From assembly GCA_035571835.1 (NCBI GenBank), contig DATNBU010000039.1:186001-250000 (forward strand): a stretch of 64,000 nucleotides of DNA. Direction: 5' to 3'. Each line of letters opens with the position of its first letter. Position 1 is the stretch's first letter. The notes under the pieces were generated by a model, which made no database searches, had not been told where the DNA came from, and saw only the letters and a program-made list of their open reading frames with translations. A program made the translations under genes and the position numbers. Positions 1 through 8,842 of the stretch are shown here, piece by piece. The stretch comes from Candidatus Limnocylindrales bacterium (GTDB lineage Bacteria > Desulfobacterota > Binatia > UBA1149 > CAITLU01).

Positions 1-794
1 ATCATCAGCACGGTCACGTCGTCGCCGGCTTTTGCGATCACGCGCGCGATGTCGGCGTCGAGGCGCTCGAACCACCGCAGCACCTGCGCTTCGAGCGCGG
101 CGCGGCCCGCAACGTCCCTGCCCTTGTGCCACGGGTGCTGGGGGTCCAATGCATGCCAGAGCTGGTGCAGGATGCGGTCCACGTCGAAGTAGACCGTCAT
201 GAAGAAATCCCAGTCGTCGCGCTCCATCAGGTAGAGGTTCGTGCGCGTCAGCAGCTCGAGCAGCTCGTCGCACGCGTCGAAGAACGCCTTGCGACCGCGC
301 TCCGAGTACGTCTCCGACGGATAGATCCGGTAGTCGCCGACTTTGCTTTCGATCTCGGCGGCGAGCGTCGGCGGCCACGTGTAGTCCTTCGCGAAGTACG
401 GCGTCATCCAGCCGCTGATGAACGTGCCTTCGACGGGCTCGACGGGATACGAGATCGGCACGTTGACGACACCGACCTTGAGGCCGGCATCCGAGAGCAG
501 CCTCCACAGCGTGCGCCCGCTGCGCATGCTCGCGTTGACCGGCGGGAATACGTAGCTGCCGGCGCGGCGGTAGAGAAAGTCGTAGACGCCGGTGCGGCCG
601 GGATTCATGCCGGTCGAGAACGACGTCCACGCCGGTCCGGACGTCGGCGGCATGGTCGAGTGCATGATGCCGCCTACGCCGCGCCGGAGCAGTCCGGCGA
701 GCGTCGGCAGCCGCCCTTCCGATGCCCATTTCGAGAGCAGCGGAAACGGAGCGCCGTCGAGCCCGATGACGAGAACGCGATTTCGCTTTGCCAT
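1..794 (-). CDS. Alkaline-phosphatase superfamily phosphodiesterase/phosphohydrolase (3' end cut by window)
   Basis: 264 codons are visible; the C-terminus lies beyond base 1. The reading starts at ATG 794 with MAKRNRVLVIGLDGAPFP. The short strand before D13, the first metal-ligand Asp of the superfamily, is followed by the PPTSGPAWTSFSTG segment that carries the Ser/Thr nucleophile in type I phosphodiesterase/nucleotide-pyrophosphatase-like enzymes. The later YFDVDRILHQLWH stretch supplies further metal ligands (D, H). These are family features. The substrate cannot be read from sequence. The gene starts 35 bp after the glycosyltransferase-sulfatase stop on the same strand, so it is probably the next gene of that operon, and a cell-envelope or exopolysaccharide substrate is an inference from context. 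No signal peptide is visible, so the enzyme is probably cytoplasmic. Confidence 0.8.
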   Translation of the reverse strand, partial: MAKRNRVLVIGLDGAPFPLLSKWASEGRLPTLAGLLRRGVGGIMHSTMPPTSGPAWTSFSTGMNPGRTGVYDFLYRRAGSYVFPPVNASMRSGRTLWRLLSDAGLKVGVVNVPISYPVEPVEGTFISGWMTPYFAKDYTWPPTLAAEIESKVGDYRIYPSETYSERGRKAFFDACDELLELLTRTNLYLMERDDWDFFMTVYFDVDRILHQLWHALDPQHPWHKGRDVAGRAALEAQVLRWFERLDADIARVIAKAGDDVTVLM

Positions 795-829
795 GTCGTG
801 GAGAACCCGCGCGATGCGCGGAGCGGACC

Positions 830-3769
830 TTACCAGCGCCAGCCGTTGGCGCGAAATCGTGCACGCAGCTTTTCGATTTCCGGTTTCATCTGTTCGACCA
901 CGTCCATTCGGGATGTGGCGATGTTCTCGTTTTCGGACGGATCGGCCGTGAGGTCGTAGAGCTCGACGCGTTCGGGCTCGCTCGAACGCTCGCCTTTCGG
1001 CGTGCGCGGATCGGTCGGTGCGCCGGCCGGCGTCACGATGGCCTTGAGCTTCGACGTGCGCAGCGCGATCGGATGATTCGGGCGCGGACCGACAGCGTAG
1101 CATCCGGCGCCGCGCAGCTCGCCGGCGTGGGAAGACGCCGGGTGCGCCGCAAAGCCGAGCTCGGACGCAAGCGAGCGGCCGTCGAGATCCTCGCCGGCCG
1201 CAGCGCCCGCAAGGTCGAGCAGCGTCGGCACGATGTCGACGCTGCACGCTTCGTCCGCGACGCGTTTCGGCGCCGCGCCACCGGGCCGCGCCGCTCCGCC
1301 CGGCCATGCGATGACGAGCGGAACGCGCACCGTGGGGTCGTACGCGAACCATCCGTGCTGGAGCAGCTCGTCGTGCTCGACGAGGCTCTCGCCGTGATCG
1401 GCGGTCACGACCACGATCGTCTCGCCGGACGCATCGCTCGCCGCGAGCGCCGCGAGGATCCAGCCGAGCTGCGTATCGGTGTAACGGATCTCGCCGTCGT
1501 AGCGGCGCACGTAGTCCGACAGCGTCTTCGCGCCTTCGAGCTTCTGGTACGCCGGAATCACGCCGAGCCCGAAGTTGCTGTCGGAGACCGCAAACTCACC
1601 GTCGCGCGCGGGCGGCGCATCCTTGTAGTCGAAATCCCTGCTCCACCACGGCGACGCCGAATTGTACGGGCCATGCGGATCCATCATGTGCACCCACGCG
1701 AACCACGGCGACGCCGGCGGCGTGCGCAGGAAGCCTGCGACGGTTGCAGCCAGACGATCGTCGCTGCTCGGATACGCGAGCGCTGCGCCCGGGATCGCTC
1801 CCGGAATCATCTCGACCGAATCGAAGCCCTGGCCGAAACCATGATCCGGATCGACGATCCAGTTGGCGACGAACGCGCGCGTCGCGTAGCCGGCTTCCTT
1901 GAGCCGTTCGGCAAGCGTGATGCTTTCGTCGCCGAGATGCGCACGGTTGAACACGACGTTGTGGCGGTCCTGGTAGACGCCGGTCAGCAACGTCGCGACG
2001 GCCGGCGCGGTTTCGGGTGCGCTCGAGATCGCGTGCTCGAAAACGACGCCCGCGGCCGCGAGCCGGTCGATCGACGGCGTCGGCGACGGCACCACGCGAT
2101 AACCGTACACGCCAAGATGATCGGCGCGCAGCGTATCGATCGAGATCAGCAGGATGTTCGGATGTTCGATCGTCTGCGTCTGCGAGCCTCCGTTGCAGCC
2201 GCTGGCAGTCAGCGAGAAGGCCGCCGCCAGAAGCGCGACGAGTGACGGCAAGCGGACCTTGGACGCGTCGCTGCGACCGGCGCGGAGTCGCTGCAGAACC
2301 GTCCGGGATGCGGCGGCAAATGATCGTGACGTCGCGCTCCATGCGCGCTGCCAGACCCAGCGCACGCCTCGCCGGGCGAGCTCGCGCACCGGCAGGCCGG
2401 CAACGTAGGCTTCGAGCAGGTCGACGCTGGTTTCCGGATGCGACAGCAGGCCGAGACGGATCAGTCGTGCGCCGTCGCGATCGCGCGCGGCGTGCGGCGC
2501 CGCGCACCATTCGATCAGCGGACGGGCGGTGCGCGAGTATCCGCGTTCCGTTTCGACCCAATCGCGCCCACGACGTGCTGCCTGCTGCAGTAGCTCCGGC
2601 TCATGCGCGAGACGAACAATCTCGGTTGCGAGGTCGGATGCATCGCCAGGCTTGCACGAAAACGCGATCCCGCGGCGCGCGAGATCGGCAGTCGTCTCGC
2701 TGAGCGCCGTGGTGACCAGCGGCAAGCCGTGGGCAAGCCACTCGACGACACGATTTTCGGCCCCGAGCGTGCGCTCGTACATCGGACGCTCGATGTGCAG
2801 CGCGAGATCGCACGCCGCATACACTCCGGCGAGATCCGCACGATCGATCCAGCCGAGGATGCGCACGCGCGACGCGGCCTCTTCTTCCACGCGCCCGGTG
2901 CGGTTCGCTGCGGGCGGATTCGCAGGGCCGAGGGCGCCCAGGCCGGCGGCAAGCGCCGCATGGCTGGCTTCGTCGTGACCCGGAATCGCACCGCCGGTGA
3001 CGACCACGCGAAGCCGCGGCTCGATCGCGAACGCCTGCGCGATGCCCGACGCGATCGTTTCGACGTCGCACCACGTGTTGACGCCGCCCGAGAGCAGCAG
3101 CACGAAGTCTTCGTCGTCGAACGCGAGATCGCGCCGCGCCGCCCGGCGATCGGCGCGCACCGGCGGCGGCTCGGCGGCGCACGGAATCGTCGCCACCAGC
3201 TCTTCGCCGGCCGTGCGCAGCGACAGGCGTCCGGCGAGCCCGAGCTGGCCGATCAGCGCGAACGCCTGCGCACCGGAGACGGCCGAGAAGCGGTCGGCCG
3301 ATTCGAGCACCGGCCCGAGCAGCGTCCAGAAATGCACGATCGACCAGTCGCTTCCGGTTCGCGCGGCCTTCGCCTGGGCCTCGGCCATGATGTCGCCGAA
3401 GACGTCCGCCCACAGCGGCGCTTCGAGCCGCAGGCGCGCGGCAAGCGCCGCGGCGTAGACCGTCACACCGACGACGCCGTCCGGTGCGAACGCTTCGATG
3501 CGACGCCGCATCGCCGGCTGCAGCAGGTCCTGCTCGCGGACGAGCTCGACGTCGATCGGCTGCGCACCGGGAGCGTAGACCGTCTGCCGCTTTCCGGCGT
3601 GGTCGGTTTCGCGCGGGTCGTGCCCGGCAAGCACCGCGAGCAGAAGCACGTCGTGGCCTTCGCGGGCGAGCGCAGCCGCGAAATGCTGGCTGCGAAGCCC
3701 CGGCCCGGCATGAAAGCGCGATTCGAGGAAGCCGGGCGTGCCGACTCCGATCACGAGGATTCGACTCAA
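830..3769 (-). CDS. Glycosyltransferase (GT-B) fused in frame to a sulfatase-like domain
   Basis: The 979-codon reading frame has no stop. Start: TTG 3769, giving MSRILVIGVGTPG; its TTGA overlaps the TGA of the upstream glycosyltransferase, indicating translational coupling. Residues 1 to about 430 are a GT-B-type glycosyltransferase, with the C-terminal sugar-nucleotide motif ENRVVEWLAHGLPLV. Residues 507-525 are a hydrophobic stretch ending in SLTASGC, which reads exactly like a lipoprotein signal peptide. Residues 537-979 are a sulfatase-family alpha/beta domain: NILLISIDTLRADHLG (metal Asp 545), TAPAVATLLTG and VTADHGESL. In the nucleophile motif Thr stands where sulfatases have Cys/Ser, and Val where they have Arg, so formylglycine maturation is unlikely. 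An internal TTG at 2251 could also release a free lipoprotein of 473 residues. Either this is a real cytoplasm-to-periplasm fusion or two genes that share a frame. Confidence 0.75.
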   Translation of the reverse strand: MSRILVIGVGTPGFLESRFHAGPGLRSQHFAAALAREGHDVLLLAVLAGHDPRETDHAGKRQTVYAPGAQPIDVELVREQDLLQPAMRRRIEAFAPDGVVGVTVYAAALAARLRLEAPLWADVFGDIMAEAQAKAARTGSDWSIVHFWTLLGPVLESADRFSAVSGAQAFALIGQLGLAGRLSLRTAGEELVATIPCAAEPPPVRADRRAARRDLAFDDEDFVLLLSGGVNTWCDVETIASGIAQAFAIEPRLRVVVTGGAIPGHDEASHAALAAGLGALGPANPPAANRTGRVEEEAASRVRILGWIDRADLAGVYAACDLALHIERPMYERTLGAENRVVEWLAHGLPLVTTALSETTADLARRGIAFSCKPGDASDLATEIVRLAHEPELLQQAARRGRDWVETERGYSRTARPLIEWCAAPHAARDRDGARLIRLGLLSHPETSVDLLEAYVAGLPVRELARRGVRWVWQRAWSATSRSFAAASRTVLQRLRAGRSDASKVRLPSLVALLAAAFSLTASGCNGGSQTQTIEHPNILLISIDTLRADHLGVYGYRVVPSPTPSIDRLAAAGVVFEHAISSAPETAPAVATLLTGVYQDRHNVVFNRAHLGDESITLAERLKEAGYATRAFVANWIVDPDHGFGQGFDSVEMIPGAIPGAALAYPSSDDRLAATVAGFLRTPPASPWFAWVHMMDPHGPYNSASPWWSRDFDYKDAPPARDGEFAVSDSNFGLGVIPAYQKLEGAKTLSDYVRRYDGEIRYTDTQLGWILAALAASDASGETIVVVTADHGESLVEHDELLQHGWFAYDPTVRVPLVIAWPGGAARPGGAAPKRVADEACSVDIVPTLLDLAGAAAGEDLDGRSLASELGFAAHPASSHAGELRGAGCYAVGPRPNHPIALRTSKLKAIVTPAGAPTDPRTPKGERSSEPERVELYDLTADPSENENIATSRMDVVEQMKPEIEKLRARFRANGWRW

Positions 3770-4809
3770 GCCCCGGTCCTCATCACCGCAGGAGCCGATG
3801 CGGTCCGCCGCGCCAATGCACCTTCGCGCATCCGCTCGAGAACCAGCGACGGAATCGACGCGTACGCGCGGACAGCCGGAGCAGCCTCGCTCCACCGGCG
3901 CAGGCCGGCAAGCCACGACAGCTCGGCGACGACCCATCGCAGGCTCGCGCGTCCTGTCAGCAGATGGCGCACGACGAAGCGCATGCGGCTTCTGTGATAG
4001 CGCGCAAGAAAGATCGGTGAACCCGCGCCGCAGGTCGAAGCCTCCAGATGGCGGGCTTCGCTCGCCGCGACGTAAACGACGCGCAGGCCGGCGCGCCTCG
4101 CCGCCGCGCAGAAGTCCACTTCCTCGAAATACGCGGGCGCGTAGCCCTCGTCGAACGGGCCGAAGCGGCGCCACGTCCGGCTGCGCAGCGCGAACAGCGC
4201 ACCGCACACGTAGTCGACGTCGCGATCCTCGCGCCATCGGGCTGCATCGCGCGATCCGCGTCCGAGATGCGTCGTCAGGCCGTTGGCTTCGATGCGCGCA
4301 CCGGCGTGCTGCAGCGTCCTGCCGTCGCTGTCGAACAGCGTCGCGCCGGCCACCGCGATACCCGGGTCGTCGAGCGCGCAGACCAGCGGCGAGAGCCATC
4401 CCGGCGAAACGATGCAGTCCTGATTGACGAGCACCAGGATGTCGGGCGCGTGATCGCCTGCAAGCGCAGCATCGGCGCCGCGATTGACGGCGGCGGCAAA
4501 CCCGAGATTGCGCTCGAGGCGGACGAGCCGGATCCGACCTCCCGATGCGCTTTCGATGCGCTGCGCGACATCGGCACTTCCATCGCTGCTGCCGTCGTCG
4601 ACGACGACGATGCCGCAGTCGATCTCCGTGGAAGATTTCCCGGTGGCGGAGTCCGGCGCGGCGTTGACGAGCGCATCGAGGCAGCGCTCGAGCAGCGACT
4701 GGTCCGCGGACACCGCATTGTAGACGGGCACGATCACGGCGACCCGCCGAAGTGAAGGAGCGCTGCTGTCGAAACCGGAGTCTTCGCCGGTTGCGGCGCA
4801 GGCTCTCAC
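3766..4809 (-). CDS. Family 2 glycosyltransferase (rhamnosyltransferase-like)
   Basis: 347 residues. The GT-A fold is recognisable: VAVIVPVYNAV near residue 25, IVVVDDGSSDGS for the nucleotide-binding Asp pair, RNLGFAAAVNRG, and LVNQDCIV in the position of the DxD metal motif. The acceptor-side segment FDEGYAPAYFEEVDFC contains the EExDF/ED motif typical of dTDP-rhamnosyl and related GT2 enzymes that build O-antigen or exopolysaccharide. Its ATG (4809) overlaps the TGA of the upstream glycosyltransferase as ATGA, and its own TGA overlaps the TTG of the next gene, so three transferases are translationally coupled. No membrane segment is evident, so it is probably cytoplasmic at the inner membrane. 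Donor and acceptor sugars are unknown. Confidence 0.88.
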   Translation of the reverse strand: MRACAATGEDSGFDSSAPSLRRVAVIVPVYNAVSADQSLLERCLDALVNAAPDSATGKSSTEIDCGIVVVDDGSSDGSADVAQRIESASGGRIRLVRLERNLGFAAAVNRGADAALAGDHAPDILVLVNQDCIVSPGWLSPLVCALDDPGIAVAGATLFDSDGRTLQHAGARIEANGLTTHLGRGSRDAARWREDRDVDYVCGALFALRSRTWRRFGPFDEGYAPAYFEEVDFCAAARRAGLRVVYVAASEARHLEASTCGAGSPIFLARYHRSRMRFVVRHLLTGRASLRWVVAELSWLAGLRRWSEAAPAVRAYASIPSLVLERMREGALARRTASAPAVMRTGA

Positions 4810-5867
4810 GCGGCGGCCGCCTCGCCGGGCCGAACGACTGCCGCCGAGCGATCAACCGGCGCGCTCGCAGATCCCACGACACCGGCGGCAACCTGCGCCG
4901 TGAACGCGCTCGTCCAGACGGCCAGTCCGGCAAGCAGAAGCGGCGACAGCGCAAGCGTCCACGCGAGCGGCGCCGGCCCTTCGCGAAACTGCCACAGCGC
5001 GATGCGGATCGTTCGCGCGGGAAACAGAAGCGGCGCGAGAAGCGCGCTCTTTGCGAGCGCCGAGCCCGGCATGGGCCGCATCCTGCGCGCGATTGCTGCC
5101 GTTCGTCCGAGACGCCACTGATGGCGAAGCATCGCAAGGACGCCGCGCGGATGATCGTGCACGGCGGCAACGTCCGATGTTCGCCGCACGACGCCGCCGC
5201 CATCGCGCAGAGCCTGCGTGAAGACCAGGTCTTCGCCCGGCCACAGGTCGGGAAATCCGCCGGCGCTGTCGAACGCGTGCGTCCGGCACAGCATCACGGT
5301 CGACGGAGGCAGCCACGCGAACGGCGCGGTCCGCATCGACGCGGCTTCCTTGAATTCGAGGATGTGACGCGCACGCGCGACCAGGCCGCGGGTGCCGACG
5401 ATGCGCGGAGTCACGGCTGCGGCGGCGCTTCGCTCGAGCTCCGACGCAAGCCTTGCGGCGCCGCCCGCCTCGAGACGGCAGTCGGCGTCGACGAACAGCA
5501 GCAGCGGCGTGACGCCGTGCTCGATATCCCTCTTGATATCCCTCTTGATATCCTGCTCGATGCGCCGCTCGCGATCCTGTGCAACGTCTTGCTCGACGTC
5601 GTGCGCAGCATGCCCGTAACTGCGCCGAACGGCCTCGCGCCCGTCGTTGCGTGCCGCGCCGGCGCTGCGCACCGCATCCGAAAGCACGAGCCCGACGCGC
5701 GCGTCGCGACGCGCCCACTCGCGCACCACCGCGCACGTCGGATCGTCCGACGACGTCACGACCAGCACGCGCTCGACGAAATCGGCGTTGCCGAGCCGCA
5801 GCGATTCGAGCGTCTGGCGGATCGTCCGCTCGGCGCGTCGGGCGGGAATGACGGCAACGCAAGGCAC
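4806..5867 (-). CDS. Membrane-associated family 2 glycosyltransferase
   Basis: 353 residues from GTG 5867, chosen because an AGGA lies 8 nt upstream and the protein then begins MPCVAVIPARRAERTIRQTL, a normal GT2 N-terminus. The long upstream extension of the frame is only the antisense-free shadow of gspE. Motifs: VLVVTSSDD, then LLLFVDADCRLE (DxD) and WLPPSTVMLCR, ending in two hydrophobic stretches near the C-terminus (ALAKSALLAPLLFPA and LAWTLALSPLLLAGLAVW) that should place it at the inner membrane. Between strands there is an unusual charged insert, EQDIKRDIKRDIEHG, encoded by a 12-nt tandem repeat. It starts 23 bp after the gspE stop and overlaps the next transferase by 4 bp (ATGA). Confidence 0.85.
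   Translation of the reverse strand: MPCVAVIPARRAERTIRQTLESLRLGNADFVERVLVVTSSDDPTCAVVREWARRDARVGLVLSDAVRSAGAARNDGREAVRRSYGHAAHDVEQDVAQDRERRIEQDIKRDIKRDIEHGVTPLLLFVDADCRLEAGGAARLASELERSAAAAVTPRIVGTRGLVARARHILEFKEAASMRTAPFAWLPPSTVMLCRTHAFDSAGGFPDLWPGEDLVFTQALRDGGGVVRRTSDVAAVHDHPRGVLAMLRHQWRLGRTAAIARRMRPMPGSALAKSALLAPLLFPARTIRIALWQFREGPAPLAWTLALSPLLLAGLAVWTSAFTAQVAAGVVGSASAPVDRSAAVVRPGEAAAA
5521..5580. repeat. Short 12-nt tandem repeat inside a glycosyltransferase gene
   Basis: The unit GATATCCCTCTT and close variants recur in tandem here, giving the DIKRDIKRDI segment on the minus strand. It is a multiple of three, so the frame is kept. This is typical of replication slippage in a surface loop. 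Confidence 0.7.
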
Positions 5868-5890
5868 GGTCGGCGTCCTGCCCGGCCGCT

Positions 5891-7615
5891 TCAGTACTGG
5901 TCCTGGGTAACGCGCAGAACTTCGCCGACGGTGGTCATGCCTTCGGCGACCTTCCAGAAACCGTCCATGCGCAGCGTGCGCATGCCGCGCGACACCGCAT
6001 CCGCCTTGATGCGATCGGCGGTCGCGCGCGAGACGATCAGGTTGCGGATCTGGTCGTCGCAGACGAGCAGCTCGTAGATGCCGCCGCGACCGAGATAGCC
6101 GGTGCCGGCACATTCGCTGCAGCCTTCCGACTCGTAGATGACGACCGTGCCCGCTCCTTTCGGCCCGAGCTCCTTCAGGAACTCCGGAGACGCGTCGATC
6201 GCGCGGCGGCACTTCGAGCACACGCGGCGCACGAGACGCTGCGCCATCACGCCGATCAGCGACGACGCGAGCAGGTAGTCTTCGACGCCCATGTCGAGAA
6301 GGCGCGAAATCGCGCCGGCCGCGTCGTTGGTGTGCAGCGTCGAGAACACGAGGTGTCCGGTCAGCGCGGCCTGGATCGCGATTTCCGCCGTTTCGGCGTC
6401 GCGGATTTCGCCGACCATGATGACGTCCGGATCCTGTCGCACGATCGAGCGGAGACCGGCCGCGAACGACAAACCGATCTGCGCCTTGACGTGGATCTGG
6501 TTGACGCCGCGCAACTGGTACTCGACCGGATCCTCGATCGTGATGATCTTGAGCTCGGGCGAATTGATCTTGTCGAGCGCGCCGTAAAGCGTCGTGGTTT
6601 TGCCGGAGCCGGTCGGCCCGGTGACCAGGATCAGGCCGTGCGGCTGCGAGATCATGTGCGAGAAGTTCTCGAGGATGTCGGTCGGCATGCCGAGCCGTCC
6701 GAGGTCGACGACGACGCTCGAGCGATCGAGGATTCGAAGCACCACGCTCTCGCCGTAAAGCGTCGGCAGGCTCGAGACGCGAAGATCGATCTCGCGGCCG
6801 ACCAGGCGAAGCTTGATGCGTCCGTCCTGCGGAAGCCTGCGCTCGGCAATGTTGAGCTTGGCCATCAGCTTGATGCGCGAGATGATCGCGGCCGTAAGAT
6901 TCCTCGGCGGCGGATCCTGGTCGTGCAGCACGCCGTCGATGCGGAAGCGCACGCGCAGCTCGTTCTCGAACGGCTCGACGTGGATGTCCGACGCACGCTG
7001 CTCGACCGCGCGCGACAGCGTCTGGTTGACGAGGCGGATGACGGGCGCTTCGCTCGCCATGTCGCGCAGGTGCTCGACGTCGGCTTCGTCGTCGGCAAGG
7101 ATCTCGATGCCGCTTTCGTTGTCTCCCTCGCCGCCGGTTTCGCCTTCGCCGTAGATCGTTTCGAAGCGCTCGAGAAGATCGCGCGGGCGCACGAGCACCG
7201 GATCGACCACGAGGCCGGTCACCTGCTCGAGCACCTCGATGGTCGCGGTATCGCCGGGATCGGCCATCGCGAGCCGGAGCGTGCCGTCGACGATCGAGAT
7301 CGGAAGGATGCGGAGCGAGCGCATGTAGTCGACCGACACGTGCTCGAGGGCCGGCGGCTCGTCGGGCACTTCGGACGCGCGCGCCATCGGCACGCCGTGG
7401 TAGCTCGCGAGGATGGGCAGCAGGTCGTCTTCGGACAGGAAGCCGAGGTCGACGAGCATGCGCTCGACGCGCTCGCCCTTCTCGGCGGAGAACCGCCTGA
7501 CCTTGCGAAGGTCGTCGCCGGAGACCTTCCCGGAGCTCAGCAGCGCCTCGTCGAGGCCGCTCGAGATGAAGCCGCCGTTGCCGTTCCCGTTGGATGCGTC
7601 CGTGGTGGTAGCCAT
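5891..7615 (-). CDS. gspE: Type II secretion / type IV pilus assembly ATPase GspE/PilB
   Basis: 574 residues from ATG 7615; a GTG at 7666 in frame would add 17 residues. Hexameric secretion ATPase that powers pseudopilus or pilus assembly at the cytoplasmic face. The N-terminal MshEN-type regions (residues about 18-155) are followed by the catalytic core: Walker A GPTGSGKTTT (333-342), Asp box ITIEDPVEY, Walker B QDPDVIMVGEIRD (394-406), His box TLHTND (426-431) and a zinc motif of four cysteines CxxC (466/469) and CxxC (499/502). The Gly/Asn-rich N-terminus (SNGNGNGG) and an acidic stretch near 155-182 are less typical. No other gsp or pil gene is in the window, so GspE versus PilB is uncertain. 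It would fit export of the Cys-rich proteins encoded upstream. Confidence 0.93.
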   Translation of the reverse strand: MATTTDASNGNGNGGFISSGLDEALLSSGKVSGDDLRKVRRFSAEKGERVERMLVDLGFLSEDDLLPILASYHGVPMARASEVPDEPPALEHVSVDYMRSLRILPISIVDGTLRLAMADPGDTATIEVLEQVTGLVVDPVLVRPRDLLERFETIYGEGETGGEGDNESGIEILADDEADVEHLRDMASEAPVIRLVNQTLSRAVEQRASDIHVEPFENELRVRFRIDGVLHDQDPPPRNLTAAIISRIKLMAKLNIAERRLPQDGRIKLRLVGREIDLRVSSLPTLYGESVVLRILDRSSVVVDLGRLGMPTDILENFSHMISQPHGLILVTGPTGSGKTTTLYGALDKINSPELKIITIEDPVEYQLRGVNQIHVKAQIGLSFAAGLRSIVRQDPDVIMVGEIRDAETAEIAIQAALTGHLVFSTLHTNDAAGAISRLLDMGVEDYLLASSLIGVMAQRLVRRVCSKCRRAIDASPEFLKELGPKGAGTVVIYESEGCSECAGTGYLGRGGIYELLVCDDQIRNLIVSRATADRIKADAVSRGMRTLRMDGFWKVAEGMTTVGEVLRVTQDQY

Positions 7616-7696
7616 CTGCGGCCTAGCCTGCCCGGTTGGAGCGCTCGTCTCAACCCGGGACGTCACCGCGGCTGCAGTCGCGGTCGGTCTTCCGGG

Positions 7697-8770
7697 TCAA
7701 CGCCGCGCGGCGTCGTCGTCGCCTCGTGCCTCTGACTCGCATTCGGCCAGGCGCGCCAGGATCTGTTCGCGCATCGCAAGGATGCCGCGACCGATGAAGA
7801 CGCCCTCTGCGCCGCGACCGAACGACGCGCCCGGCTCGAAGCCGGTGATTTCGACGCGGCCGCAGACGAGCTGGAACAGATATCCGGGCGCTCCGGCCTC
7901 GCTTCGCAGGAATCCCTTGCCGCGAAGGACCACGCGCGGAAGTGCACCGAGCGCGCGCTCGAGCGCCGGGCGGTCGACGGCAGCGGCGGTGCGCCACGAC
8001 AGCGACTCGAAGCCTTCGTCTTCGAGATGATGCCCATCGCCTGCGGCATTGGCGGCCTCATGCTGCGCTTCGGCCGATGCGGCAGCGTCATGCTGCGAAT
8101 GGACCGATGCGGCGCGGCGTTGCTGCGCAAGCTCCGGTTCGGCAGCGTCCGGCCGGACGGACGCGCGCGCCGCGCTGGTCGCGAGCAGCAGCGCGGAGCC
8201 GGAAAACCCGCGGCCCCCGGACGACTCGAGCACCATCGCCCTCGGGTTGGAGCGCTCCAGCCGCTTGCGAAGCCGGCGCAGCTTTGCCGGGCCCGCAAGG
8301 TCGCACTTGGAGATCACGATGAAATCCGCTGCTGCGATCTGGCGGCGCGCGGTCGCGCTGACGCGCCACGCGACGGTCCATGCGGTCGCGTCGACCACCG
8401 TAGTCACCGAGTCCACGCCGAGCCCGCAGCGCCGCAGCCGTTCGAGCGTCGGCCACGGATCGGCGACTCCGGTCGTCTCGAGCACGACGAGGCGCGGGTC
8501 CACGCGGCGGACCAGCTCCTCGACCGCCATGTCGAAGCGATACTCGTCGATGCTGCAGCACACGCAGCCCGAAGACAGCTCGACGATGTTTTCGATGAAC
8601 TCGAAGCCGGTCAGCACGCGCCCGTCGATGCCGATCTCGCCGAGCTCGTTGACGATGACCGCGATCCGATCGCGCGCGGGATCGCGTTCGAGAAGGCCGC
8701 GAAGCAGCGTGGTCTTGCCGCTGCCGAGAAAGCCGGTGACGACGCAGGCCGCGGTGCGCCGGCGAGTCAT
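7697..8770 (-). CDS. COG0523 (CobW/G3E) GTPase, putative metallochaperone
   Basis: 357 residues. G3E GTPases bind zinc, cobalt or nickel and deliver metal to client enzymes. Visible motifs: Walker A GFLGSGKTTL (13-22), the family ELGEIGIDG segment, the metal-binding CxCC motif GCVCCSI (C69, C71, C72), and VVLETTGVADP for Walker B. The guanine-specificity motif reads SKCD instead of NKxD. The linker between the GTPase domain and the CobW C-terminal domain is rich in His, Ala and Asp/Glu (HSQHDAAASAEAQHEAA, then GDGHH), a plausible metal-storage loop. The C-terminal domain (GKGFLRSEAGAPGYLFQL) is intact. It lies between the cupin gene (72 bp away) and gspE on the same strand. Its client is unknown. 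Confidence 0.9.
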   Translation of the reverse strand: MTRRRTAACVVTGFLGSGKTTLLRGLLERDPARDRIAVIVNELGEIGIDGRVLTGFEFIENIVELSSGCVCCSIDEYRFDMAVEELVRRVDPRLVVLETTGVADPWPTLERLRRCGLGVDSVTTVVDATAWTVAWRVSATARRQIAAADFIVISKCDLAGPAKLRRLRKRLERSNPRAMVLESSGGRGFSGSALLLATSAARASVRPDAAEPELAQQRRAASVHSQHDAAASAEAQHEAANAAGDGHHLEDEGFESLSWRTAAAVDRPALERALGALPRVVLRGKGFLRSEAGAPGYLFQLVCGRVEITGFEPGASFGRGAEGVFIGRGILAMREQILARLAECESEARGDDDAARR

Positions 8771-8842
8771 CGCAACTTCCGCGTGCGCCGGCGCGTCATC
8801 TGGATGTTCCGCACCGCTGGCGCGTCGCTGGCAACGTCCGCT

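Noticed and set aside
5868..6221. N-terminal extension of the glycosyltransferase at 4806
   Set aside because: Lies entirely within gspE and reads Arg/His-rich without family features.
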